From the IMG/VR virus record IMGVR_UViG_3300022821_000042, positions 1-42,092 of that record: a stretch of 42,092 nucleotides of DNA. One strand, written 5' to 3'. How positions within the stretch are numbered: position 1 is the stretch's first letter; every line of letters starts with the position of its first letter. This stretch comes from a virus. A program made the position numbers and the translations under genes. Below are positions 32,148 to 36,908 of this stretch, piece by piece. The notes under the pieces were generated by a model that saw only the letters and a program-made list of their open reading frames with translations, searched no databases and had not been told where the DNA came from.

Positions 32148-32584
32148 TATAATTCTTTTATCTTTAGATGTTTAAGTCCAAATTCATTTAAGCAATAATC
32201 GTATAGTTCTTCTCCTCCATCTCCTAGCCAAATATCTACTCTATTAGAATACGTTGTACTTGTTACTGTGTCCACTCTACGTTTTCCTATGCCTTCGATT
32301 TCTAACCATGTACCTTGAGGGAATTGATATGTAGCTACTGATACCTCATCTTCCCTGCCATTAGCTCCATGTGATTCATAGCCTGTGTAACATGATACTT
32401 CGTATGTATCCCCATTTATATTAGCTTGAGGCACTTCAGATTGCTCTGTATGGGTTTTAATTACAGGTTGTGTGGAATAGGATAGTTCATCTTGTAATTG
32501 ACTGTATGAGACGAATGTTGCCATAGCACTTATTGCCATTATCATGATGATTGCGTAGTATTGTTCCTTTGTTTGTTTTGCCAT
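32147..32584 (-). CDS. Membrane-anchored 3D-domain (double-psi barrel) protein
   Basis: The 145-residue protein has an N-terminal transmembrane or signal-anchor helix (YAIIMIMAISAMATFVS, about residues 9-26), a linker, and a C-terminal barrel resembling 3D/RlpA-type domains: GTWLEIEGIGKRRVDTVTS with VDIWLGDG (about 90-130), including conserved Asp residues. In bacteria such domains occur in wall-cleaving or spore germination proteins. In an early phage gene it could modify the cell envelope or block superinfection. The catalytic status is uncertain. Confidence 0.65.
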   Translation of the reverse strand: MAKQTKEQYYAIIMIMAISAMATFVSYSQLQDELSYSTQPVIKTHTEQSEVPQANINGDTYEVSCYTGYESHGANGREDEVSVATYQFPQGTWLEIEGIGKRRVDTVTSTTYSNRVDIWLGDGGEELYDYCLNEFGLKHLKIKEL

Positions 32585-32594
32585 TTGTTTTTGT

Positions 32595-32687
32595 TTAATT
32601 AATTAATAAATCTTTATTCTCGTGTACGTTTCCGATTTCATTTTTCTTCCAAGTTTTCTTGAAAGCTCTAACCTTTATTTGTCTCAT
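32595..32687 (-). CDS. Small basic peptide (30 aa)
   Basis: A 30-codon frame starts MRQIKVRAFKKTWKKNE and ends LLIN. It is strongly basic at the N-terminus and sits six bases after the preceding gene and ten before the next. Tight spacing supports it as a gene, but short length means chance cannot be ruled out. Confidence 0.4.
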   Translation of the reverse strand: MRQIKVRAFKKTWKKNEIGNVHENKDLLIN

Positions 32688-32693
32688 ATTAGT

Positions 32694-32921
32694 TTAGTTC
32701 AAATTCAAATTCTTAAAGCTGTTGCTCCCCACAAATATTATATTACCGGCTGGGATTATTCTGCACCTTTGCCCTTTGCGACAATTACTCTCACATACAC
32801 CATATAAAAATTTTCCATCTCCAGCTTCAGCTGGTCTACAATAGTTTTTATATACCCTTACAACAACGTCACCTTTTTTTATATGTTTTCTTGCTATTAA
32901 ATTTGGTGCTATTCTAAACAT
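32694..32921 (-). CDS. Hypothetical early protein, Cys-containing
   Basis: The 75-residue protein has a beta pattern with IARKHIKKGDVVVRVYKNY and a Cys cluster (CESNCRKGQRC). The GDVV segment and a later strand recall SAF-like small barrels, but this is weak. Its C-terminal codons (FVGSNSFKN) lie in a 26-bp repeat also found in the next gene in another frame, so the C-terminus may have been replaced by recombination. Confidence 0.55.
   Translation of the reverse strand: MFRIAPNLIARKHIKKGDVVVRVYKNYCRPAEAGDGKFLYGVCESNCRKGQRCRIIPAGNIIFVGSNSFKNLNLN
32710..32735. repeat. 26-bp direct repeat, copy 1
   Basis: Identical to 33078-33103. The copies are read in different frames in two neighbouring genes, which argues against a shared protein domain and for a recombination scar or a DNA/RNA site. 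Confidence 0.9.
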
Positions 32922-32922
32922 A

Positions 32923-33153
32923 TTATTTACATTTAATTTCCCATAGATGCTCTCCCCAACTTCTAACCTCTGCTACGTCACATGCTAAGAGAGCGTCTTT
33001 GTAATGGTCTGATTGTGTTATTTCTGCCTCTACTATGCCGGTGTCTGTTACCTCTGGGACTATTGTTGTGTTTCTGTTTCTTAAAGCTGTTGCTCCCCAC
33101 AAAATAATAAGGATTATGATGAGGAATAATAAGTAGTTGAGTAGCTTTTTCAT
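32923..33153 (-). CDS. Small single-pass membrane protein
   Basis: The 76-residue protein opens with one strong transmembrane helix (LLNYLLFLIIILIILWGAT, about residues 4-22) and a short soluble part ending in GEHLWEIKCK with two Cys. Positive residues at the N-terminus suggest that the C-terminal part faces outward. Small early membrane proteins often serve in exclusion or membrane takeover; no direct evidence. Codons ILWGATALRN lie in the 26-bp repeat. Confidence 0.65.
   Translation of the reverse strand: MKKLLNYLLFLIIILIILWGATALRNRNTTIVPEVTDTGIVEAEITQSDHYKDALLACDVAEVRSWGEHLWEIKCK
33078..33103. repeat. 26-bp direct repeat, copy 2
   Basis: Identical to 32710-32735, separated by 342 bases. 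Here it encodes the end of a transmembrane helix; in the other copy it encodes a C-terminal tail in another frame. Confidence 0.9.
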
Positions 33154-33159
33154 TATAGT

Positions 33160-33390
33160 TTAATTAATTTCAGCTAATGTAATATGGGCGTACCCATCAA
33201 ACGTATGTGAGTTGATAAGAGCATCAATAGACTTGAGGTCTGCCGTTAATACATCCATATACATATTGCCATCAATTGCATCTTGGACTGTCATTGTTGG
33301 ATTTGATAACAGATCGTGTCTCTCGGATTTAAGAGATACTATTTCTGCTTTGTGGTAGTCAGCTTGCATTAAGTGTTTTGCTTTTGTCAT
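33160..33390 (-). CDS. Hypothetical early protein (76 aa)
   Basis: The 76-residue protein is mostly helical, with KAEIVSLKSERHDLLS and LTADLKSIDALINS segments, and has no Cys. It starts a few bases after a 34-residue membrane peptide gene and ends six bases before the next. I do not recognise it. The even composition and tight spacing support a real early gene. Confidence 0.6.
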   Translation of the reverse strand: MTKAKHLMQADYHKAEIVSLKSERHDLLSNPTMTVQDAIDGNMYMDVLTADLKSIDALINSHTFDGYAHITLAEIN

Positions 33391-33394
33391 ATAT

Positions 33395-33499
33395 CTAGTC
33401 TTTAATTTTATATATTTTAGCTATGATAATTCCCATGATACATGCAAAAACTATTACTCCTGTAAGATACTTTACTGTTAACATATAGATTTCATTCAT
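33395..33499 (-). CDS. Small membrane peptide (34 aa)
   Basis: A 34-codon frame encodes MNEIYMLTVKYLTG followed by a hydrophobic helix (VIVFACIMGIIIA) and a basic end (KIYKIKD). It is a single-pass membrane peptide by sequence. It lies in an otherwise empty gap between two early genes with six- and four-base spacing. Confidence 0.5.
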   Translation of the reverse strand: MNEIYMLTVKYLTGVIVFACIMGIIIAKIYKIKD

Positions 33500-33505
33500 A
33501 TATTT

Positions 33506-33973
33506 CTAATTAATATTTATTTTTGACGCGAAGTATGTTTCCATTTCCTCTTCGCTTTTTGTCTTTGGCCACGAGATCGACTCCTCTCGTACCTCTAATT
33601 TACTTACTAAATCATTAAACCCTCGTAGTTCTCCATCTGAACATTGAATCATTACTTTCCCGAACTTCATTATTGCCCTTTGGTTTTCATAGTAGAATGT
33701 TTTTAACTTCGTCATCTCAAGATTTCCAGCAACAAATTCAGGAAGTTTCATTTTAACAGTATTCATTGTCCATTCTGAGTATCGTTCATTACATATATCC
33801 ATGCATCCGACGATTTCCTTTATAGTACGTTCATTCATAAACATCGTTTTGATTGCTTGTTGTATTGGGAGATGTTCTGATCCCTGCAATTTTATTCCCT
33901 TGAGTTTTTCATACTTATCGATAACCCCGGCGTATGCCTCTTTGGGGAACTTTGTATTCTTTCTTGTATCCAT
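33506..33973 (-). CDS. Hypothetical early protein, possibly replication-related
   Basis: The 155-residue protein is helical: YAGVIDKYEKLKGIKLQGSE, then IQQAIKTMFMNERTIKEIVGCMD, then WTMNTVKMKLPEFVAG. The first part resembles segments seen in phage proteins that bind or load replication factors, where short helices scan an origin, but I cannot name a family. It is the first large gene of the early transcript after the small regulators. No zinc site or membrane segment. Confidence 0.6.
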   Translation of the reverse strand: MDTRKNTKFPKEAYAGVIDKYEKLKGIKLQGSEHLPIQQAIKTMFMNERTIKEIVGCMDICNERYSEWTMNTVKMKLPEFVAGNLEMTKLKTFYYENQRAIMKFGKVMIQCSDGELRGFNDLVSKLEVREESISWPKTKSEEEMETYFASKININ

Positions 33974-34115
33974 AAAGATTTTTTTAATGCGTAGATTAAC
34001 TGTACTAGCCGTTATCCCCTCTGAAACACCCTACTGCTTGTCGTGATATAACATGAAGTCATATCAATAGTTTGTTAGCTGAGTAGTACAATAGGTAATA
34101 CAGTTGAGTCACGCA
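33974..34115 (-). other. Structured gap in the early leader
   Basis: No gene is seen here. TTAATGCGT at 33984-33992 pairs perfectly with ACGCATTAA at 34111-34119. Inside it AACTGTA pairs with TACAGTT, and an 8-bp hairpin (one G-U pair) with loop TTCAT lies near 34044. The nested order suggests a folded RNA between the ribbon-helix-helix gene and the next. Confidence 0.45.
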
Positions 34116-34253
34116 TTAATTTGTAAATAAGATCTCTAGTGCTTTTCTAATAACCCCGGCGAATGACATATCATGTTTCTTCGCGTACCTCTTAACCTCT
34201 ACAAAGGTTTTATTAGGCAACCATAGGTTGTAGCTTTTTTCCTTTAACTTCAT
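34116..34253 (-). CDS. Ribbon-helix-helix DNA-binding protein (45 aa)
   Basis: The 45-residue frame starts MKLKEKSYNLWLPNKTF and continues VEVKRYAKKHDMSFAGVIRKALEI. A short strand, then helix, then a turn with Ser and a second helix is the Arc/MetJ pattern. Such dimers bind short palindromes, and one candidate lies near the promoters. It overlaps the first early gene by 41 bases in another frame. It is the best candidate for the early repressor. Confidence 0.65.
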   Translation of the reverse strand: MKLKEKSYNLWLPNKTFVEVKRYAKKHDMSFAGVIRKALEILFTN

Positions 34254-34395
34254 TTGATAGGTGTTTAATTACATAAGTTCTATGCATTTTACAGAGATGC
34301 TTAAACTCTTTCTTGTTTTCTGGTTTGTATAATCCATCTAGTATGAGTGAGTCTATTCGTTGATTGATTGTTTTTGTAAATTCGTACTTTGTCAT
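34213..34395 (-). CDS. First early gene, hypothetical (60 aa)
   Basis: The 60-residue protein is helical and basic: MTKYEFTKTINQRIDSLILDG and FKHLCKMHRTYVIKHLS. It is the first gene behind the leftward promoter, with a leader of about 25 bases. The overlap with the ribbon-helix-helix gene suggests translational coupling. Early position and small basic character fit a regulator or host-takeover protein, but no family is recognised. Confidence 0.55.
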   Translation of the reverse strand: MTKYEFTKTINQRIDSLILDGLYKPENKKEFKHLCKMHRTYVIKHLSNEVKGKKLQPMVA

Positions 34396-34425
34396 ATTTT
34401 TGTTTTTATTGATCTAACATAAGGT

Positions 34426-34454
34426 AGTATACACCCTATAGTATATACCGTCAA
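34426..34454 (-). promoter_or_regulatory. Leftward early promoter with overlapping palindrome
   Basis: On the minus strand TTGACG (34454-34449) and TATACT (34431-34426) are separated by exactly 17 bases, close to sigma70 consensus. The spacer and -10 form an imperfect palindrome (GGTATATAC and GTATACTACC), a likely operator. Transcription would start near 34419, about 25 bases ahead of the first early gene. Confidence 0.75.
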
Positions 34455-34710
34455 GTGAGCTAACCTAAGGCAAAAGAAACACATTGAGATTAAATTAAAA
34501 AATTAATAGTTAATTTTAATGGCATAACCTACAATAGGTGTTGATAAGTCTGTTTTTTGGCTAACCTTCCATAAAGATTTTTTACATTGTTACATTCTTG
34601 TTACTTTTTTCTATTATGATATAATTACATGGTTTTATCATATACATTTAATCATGTATCTGGCATAATATACTGTCATTTTTAGTGATATAATTTACAA
34701 TCGTTTTCTA
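34455..34710. other. AT-rich part of the divergent control region
   Basis: No gene lies here. The segment around 34489-34521 is almost pure A and T (ATTAAATTAAAAAATTAATA type), suitable for strand opening, and several TTACATTGTTACATT-like short repeats follow near 34585-34605. With the repeats at 34711-34802 it may form a replication origin. Confidence 0.4.
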
Positions 34711-34740
34711 GAAAGTTCTGGAAAGTTCATGAAAGTTCTG
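34711..34740. repeat. Three tandem 10-mers (iteron-like)
   Basis: GAAAGTTCTG, GAAAGTTCAT and GAAAGTTCTG follow one another without gaps. GAAAGTTC is nearly palindromic. A spacing of one helix turn is typical of cooperative protein-binding sites at origins or operators. Confidence 0.8.
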
Positions 34741-34742
34741 GT

Positions 34743-34774
34743 CTAACTTAACTTAACTTAACTTAACTTAACTA
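34743..34774. repeat. Pentamer tandem array
   Basis: Five perfect TTAAC units with near-matching flanks lie directly after the 10-mers. A half-turn repeat next to 10-bp iterons suggests stacked protein binding or a flexible, easily melted stretch. Copy number may vary between isolates. Confidence 0.8.
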
Positions 34775-34781
34775 ACTCTTG

Positions 34782-34802
34782 GGTTCGAAATAAATTCGAA
34801 CC
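34782..34802. promoter_or_regulatory. Perfect inverted repeat, candidate operator
   Basis: GGTTCGAA and TTCGAACC, eight bases each, flank a five-base centre. It sits between the tandem repeats and the rightward promoter, a position suited to a repressor or activator dimer. Confidence 0.7.
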
Positions 34803-34839
34803 ATGTTGATAACTCTAGAAATACAAGACCTTTGGTTAC

Positions 34840-34868
34840 TTGCAAGTAAAAATCACCTGTGCTACAAT
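34840..34868 (+). promoter_or_regulatory. Rightward promoter
   Basis: TTGCAA at 34840-34845 and TACAAT at 34863-34868 are 17 bases apart, a good sigma70-type promoter. Transcription would start near 34875, ahead of the holin-like gene at 34910 and the late block. Confidence 0.75.
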
Positions 34869-34909
34869 ACCCCCGTGATGGTTATTCGAGCAAAAATTAA
34901 CTAACAATC

Positions 34910-35074
34910 ATGGATTTCTTAAATGGCAAAAAAACATACATCGTAGCCGGAGCGGCCGCAATCACTTTGTTTTTAGGCTTCATCGACGTAATAACACCAG
35001 TGCTTACCGAGCAGATTCTAGTGCTTCTTGGATTTGGCGGACTAGTAGCGTTACGTCATGGCGTAACAAAATAA
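34910..35074 (+). CDS. Small holin-like membrane protein (54 aa)
   Basis: The 54-residue protein reads MDFLNGKKTYIVAGAAAITL with a first hydrophobic helix, a short turn, and a second hydrophobic segment (ILVLLGFGGLVALRHG). The opening GKKTYIVA and the closing LGFGGLVALRHGV are typical of tiny phage membrane proteins often annotated as holins. Two helices and a charged tail fit this. It is the first gene of the rightward transcript, far from the endolysin at 23.3 kb. Confidence 0.7.
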   Translation: MDFLNGKKTYIVAGAAAITLFLGFIDVITPVLTEQILVLLGFGGLVALRHGVTK

Positions 35075-35084
35075 TCACAATATT

Positions 35085-35215
35085 TCAGGCGGTTGCTGAA
35101 CTCCCCCGGGAGCATCAGAACTGAAGGCGATAGGGCCATAGGCCACACAATCTCGACGTAAAAGTCTGGACAAAATGCAAATAATTCATCTATCGCCTAA
35201 AGTGTTGTGGTAATA
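35085..35215 (+). ncRNA. Candidate structured RNA
   Basis: No frame is convincing. GGCGATAG at 35126-35133 pairs perfectly with CTATCGCC at 35190-35197. A hairpin made of CTGA/TCAG around CTCC/GGAG (35096-35117) precedes it, and GGCC at 35134-35137 can pair with 35141-35144. CACAA inside the loop can pair with TTGTG downstream of the helix, forming a pseudoknot. GC content is higher than the surroundings. Whether it is a free RNA or a leader is open. Confidence 0.5.
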
Positions 35216-35225
35216 ACAAATTTTA

Positions 35226-35339
35226 ATGAATGAAGATATTAATGAAATAGAAAAAAGTATATCAGAGTGTTGCAACGCTGATATTTCGGTAATTGAGGGT
35301 TATGGATATTGCCGTAAATGCGGTGCTAAACTAAAATAA
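35226..35339 (+). CDS. Small zinc-ribbon protein (37 aa)
   Basis: The 37-codon frame reads MNEDINEIEKSISECC and ends YCRKCGAKLK, giving four Cys in two pairs, the minimum for a zinc ribbon. It ends two bases before the KH gene. Coupling to an RNA-binding gene is suggestive but not proof of shared function. Confidence 0.55.
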   Translation: MNEDINEIEKSISECCNADISVIEGYGYCRKCGAKLK

Positions 35340-35341
35340 TT

Positions 35342-35635
35342 ATGGAATTAGATCAAAAGTATTTAGAATCAATAGTAAAACCATTGTGTGAATATCCAGA
35401 GGATGTTAGTACCGAGCGCAAGGTTGATGAAATGGGAGTATTAATTTCATTACGAGTTAATGACGATGACGTACCATTCATTATAGGAAAACGCGGGTAT
35501 GTAGCATCTGCTATCAGAAAAGTTTTAAGATTATACGGCGCAAAACATAAGAAGAATATAACACTCCGGGTACTACAACCAGATGGGTATGTAAAAGAAG
35601 AAAGAGATCCTGTTACATCATTTAGGCCGATATAG
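35342..35635 (+). CDS. KH-domain RNA-binding protein, KhpA-like
   Basis: The 97-residue protein has one type II KH domain with the GxxG loop at G49-G52 (VPFIIGKRGYVASAIRKVL), a preceding strand (GVLISLRVNDDD) and a final strand (NITLRVLQPDG). It resembles bacterial KhpA, which binds RNA and acts with KhpB in cell-envelope and division control. In a phage it may steer translation or RNA decay. Its stop codon lies inside the following tRNA gene. Assignment of the fold is firm; the role is inference. Confidence 0.8.
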   Translation: MELDQKYLESIVKPLCEYPEDVSTERKVDEMGVLISLRVNDDDVPFIIGKRGYVASAIRKVLRLYGAKHKKNITLRVLQPDGYVKEERDPVTSFRPI

Positions 35636-35697
35636 CCGAATGGTAAGGCACATCCTTTGTAAGGATAAGATTGTGGGTTCGATTCCTACTATCGGCT
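35626..35697 (+). tRNA. tRNA-Thr (anticodon TGT)
   Basis: The 72-base cloverleaf has a perfect 7-bp acceptor stem (GCCGATA with TATCGGC), a D arm GCC/GGC, an anticodon loop TTTGTAA with TGT at its centre, and a T arm GTGGG/CCTAC with TTCGATT. CCA is not encoded. It decodes ACA codons, which are frequent in the virion genes. The first ten bases overlap the 3' end and TAG stop of the KH gene. Confidence 0.9.
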
Positions 35698-35704
35698 ATT
35701 TATC

Positions 35705-35760
35705 CCTGTTCGTGTGAGCCGCAAGGCAGATCCCAGATCCCATAGCACATGAGCAGAGAC
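35705..35760 (+). other. Short structured element after the tRNA
   Basis: TCGTGTG at 35710-35716 pairs with CACATGA at 35746-35752 (one wobble), and within it GCC/GGC is closed by a GCAA loop, a GNRA tetraloop (35718-35727). A near-duplicate AGATCCC follows. It may mark tRNA processing or be part of an RNA. Confidence 0.4.
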
Positions 35761-35804
35761 AAACATGATAATACTCAAAACATAAATTTCAATGAATCAA
35801 ATAT

Positions 35805-35969
35805 ATGAAAAATAACGGAATAGCAACAATAGACGCGCATTGCTTCAATTTCATGATGAGACATATTCGACGCGAAATATCTTACAGAGAAAGAGATGAA
35901 ATTATTGTTGATATAGTAAACAGCATTTGTAAGTTAAAATATGTTTATAAATCTTATATAAAGAGTTAA
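35805..35969 (+). CDS. Small hypothetical protein (54 aa)
   Basis: The frame encodes MKNNGIATIDAHCFNFMM and continues with RRE and RER charges and a helical C-terminus ending VYKSYIKS. It is a natural-looking basic small protein. It stands alone between the tRNA element and the next small gene and has no SD. No function is recognised. Confidence 0.5.
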   Translation: MKNNGIATIDAHCFNFMMRHIRREISYRERDEIIVDIVNSICKLKYVYKSYIKS

Positions 35970-35978
35970 ATAAATAAT

Positions 35979-36116
35979 ATGCCAGATACATTTTACCAAG
36001 ACAAAATTACAATCGAGGAAGCGAAGACTGAAAAGGCGTGGGGTAAATGTAAACACAACTTCCTCTTAAAGGTATTTATGAGATCGCAAATAGTACACCA
36101 ACAGAAGAAGAAATAA
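35979..36116 (+). CDS. Small hypothetical protein, possibly frameshifted
   Basis: The frame gives 45 residues starting MPDTFYQDKITIEEAKTEK and ends in KKK. From about 36065 another frame reads KGIYEIANSTPTEEEIKAQY to a stop at 36130, which looks like real coding. A minus-one shift at CTTAAAG (36064-36070) would join MPDTF...NFL to it. Either a programmed shift, an indel, or a chance frame. Confidence 0.45.
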   Translation: MPDTFYQDKITIEEAKTEKAWGKCKHNFLLKVFMRSQIVHQQKKK

Positions 36117-36134
36117 AAGCACAATACTAATTAT

Positions 36135-36296
36135 ATGAGTAAAGAAGAACTAAAACACTCATTATGCTCCAACTGTCATCGCTTAAAGACTGTTTTATAT
36201 GGAGATCATAATGGTAAGGTGTATATCCCTAATGACAAATTTACCTTTGCTAAATTTAAGGAGAAATATGGTAATAGTAAAACAATAATAAACTAA
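36135..36296 (+). CDS. Small protein with CxxC...His motif (53 aa)
   Basis: The frame encodes MSKEELKHSLCSNCHRLKT, then DHNGKVYIPNDKFTF and KEKYGNSK. The CSNCH cluster and a following His may bind one zinc ion. It precedes the small-terminase candidate by four bases and likely shares its transcript. The role is unknown. Confidence 0.55.
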   Translation: MSKEELKHSLCSNCHRLKTVLYGDHNGKVYIPNDKFTFAKFKEKYGNSKTIIN

Positions 36297-36300
36297 TATT

Positions 36301-36588
36301 ATGCCATTCAAAAGTGGTAAGGATTGGAACGGTAATGCCAATGGAAGACCTAAGAATCCCGCAATACATGAGCTTGAAGAAGCTATTAAAACAGTAGAGA
36401 AGAAGAAAAAGAAAACCTTACTTCAACATTTTGTTACCCGTGCATTCAAAGAAGACAAGGTATTAGTAGCCGTAATGAAGAAACGAGTACCTGATCTATC
36501 ATCAGTTGACATGACAGTTGATGTAGACGGTGCAATACAAATCGTTATGGATGGTAAAAAGACAGATAAACCTAACAAAAAGAAATGA
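36301..36588 (+). CDS. DUF5681-type protein, small terminase candidate
   Basis: The 95-residue protein opens with PFKSGKDWNGNANGRPKNP, the Gly/Pro/Asn-rich motif of the DUF5681 family, often found next to terminase genes. A basic helix (KKKKKTLLQHFVTRAFKED) and a short C-terminal domain follow. Position, directly before the acidic gene and the large terminase, fits a DNA-recognition subunit for packaging. The assignment is by motif and context. Its stop overlaps the next start (ATGA). Confidence 0.6.
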   Translation: MPFKSGKDWNGNANGRPKNPAIHELEEAIKTVEKKKKKTLLQHFVTRAFKEDKVLVAVMKKRVPDLSSVDMTVDVDGAIQIVMDGKKTDKPNKKK

Positions 36589-36902
36589 ATTTCAATATAT
36601 TAAAACGAATTTTCAAGAACTTATTAACTAACTTCAAACCAATGGACGAAGAAAGTACTCCAGTAGAAGCTCCTGAAGTAGAAGCTCCAACTGAGGAAGT
36701 AGCAGAAGCTCCTGTTGAGGAATCAACAGAAGAAGCTACTACTGAAGAAGCTCCAAAAGAAGACGACGAACCTTCTGGTTCAGACCCATCTTACGTTTCA
36801 GGCCCTGAAGATGCTCTTAGCGAAGAAGCAATAGCTCAAAATGCTAAAGAGAAAGAAGCAGGATCAGATCACACAGACGAAGAGAAGAAAGAAACTGAAT
36901 AG
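36585..36902 (+). CDS. Acidic low-complexity protein
   Basis: The 105-residue protein has a short basic N-terminal helix (NILKRIFKNLLTNF), then an extremely acidic stretch rich in EAPxE repeats (about 25-75) and a charged end. Such composition occurs in scaffold helpers and DNA mimics. It lies between the two terminase genes, four bases overlapped on one side and seven bases apart on the other. A start at codon 20 is possible. Role unknown; regulation of packaging or DNA mimicry are guesses. Confidence 0.6.
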   Translation: MNFNILKRIFKNLLTNFKPMDEESTPVEAPEVEAPTEEVAEAPVEESTEEATTEEAPKEDDEPSGSDPSYVSGPEDALSEEAIAQNAKEKEAGSDHTDEEKKETE

Positions 36903-36908
36903 AAATGA

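Noticed and set aside
33984-34119. tRNA-like fold on the minus strand with a CAT-containing loop
   Set aside because: The hairpin loop is five bases, the flanking arms do not make a D or T arm, and the acceptor stem lies too far out.
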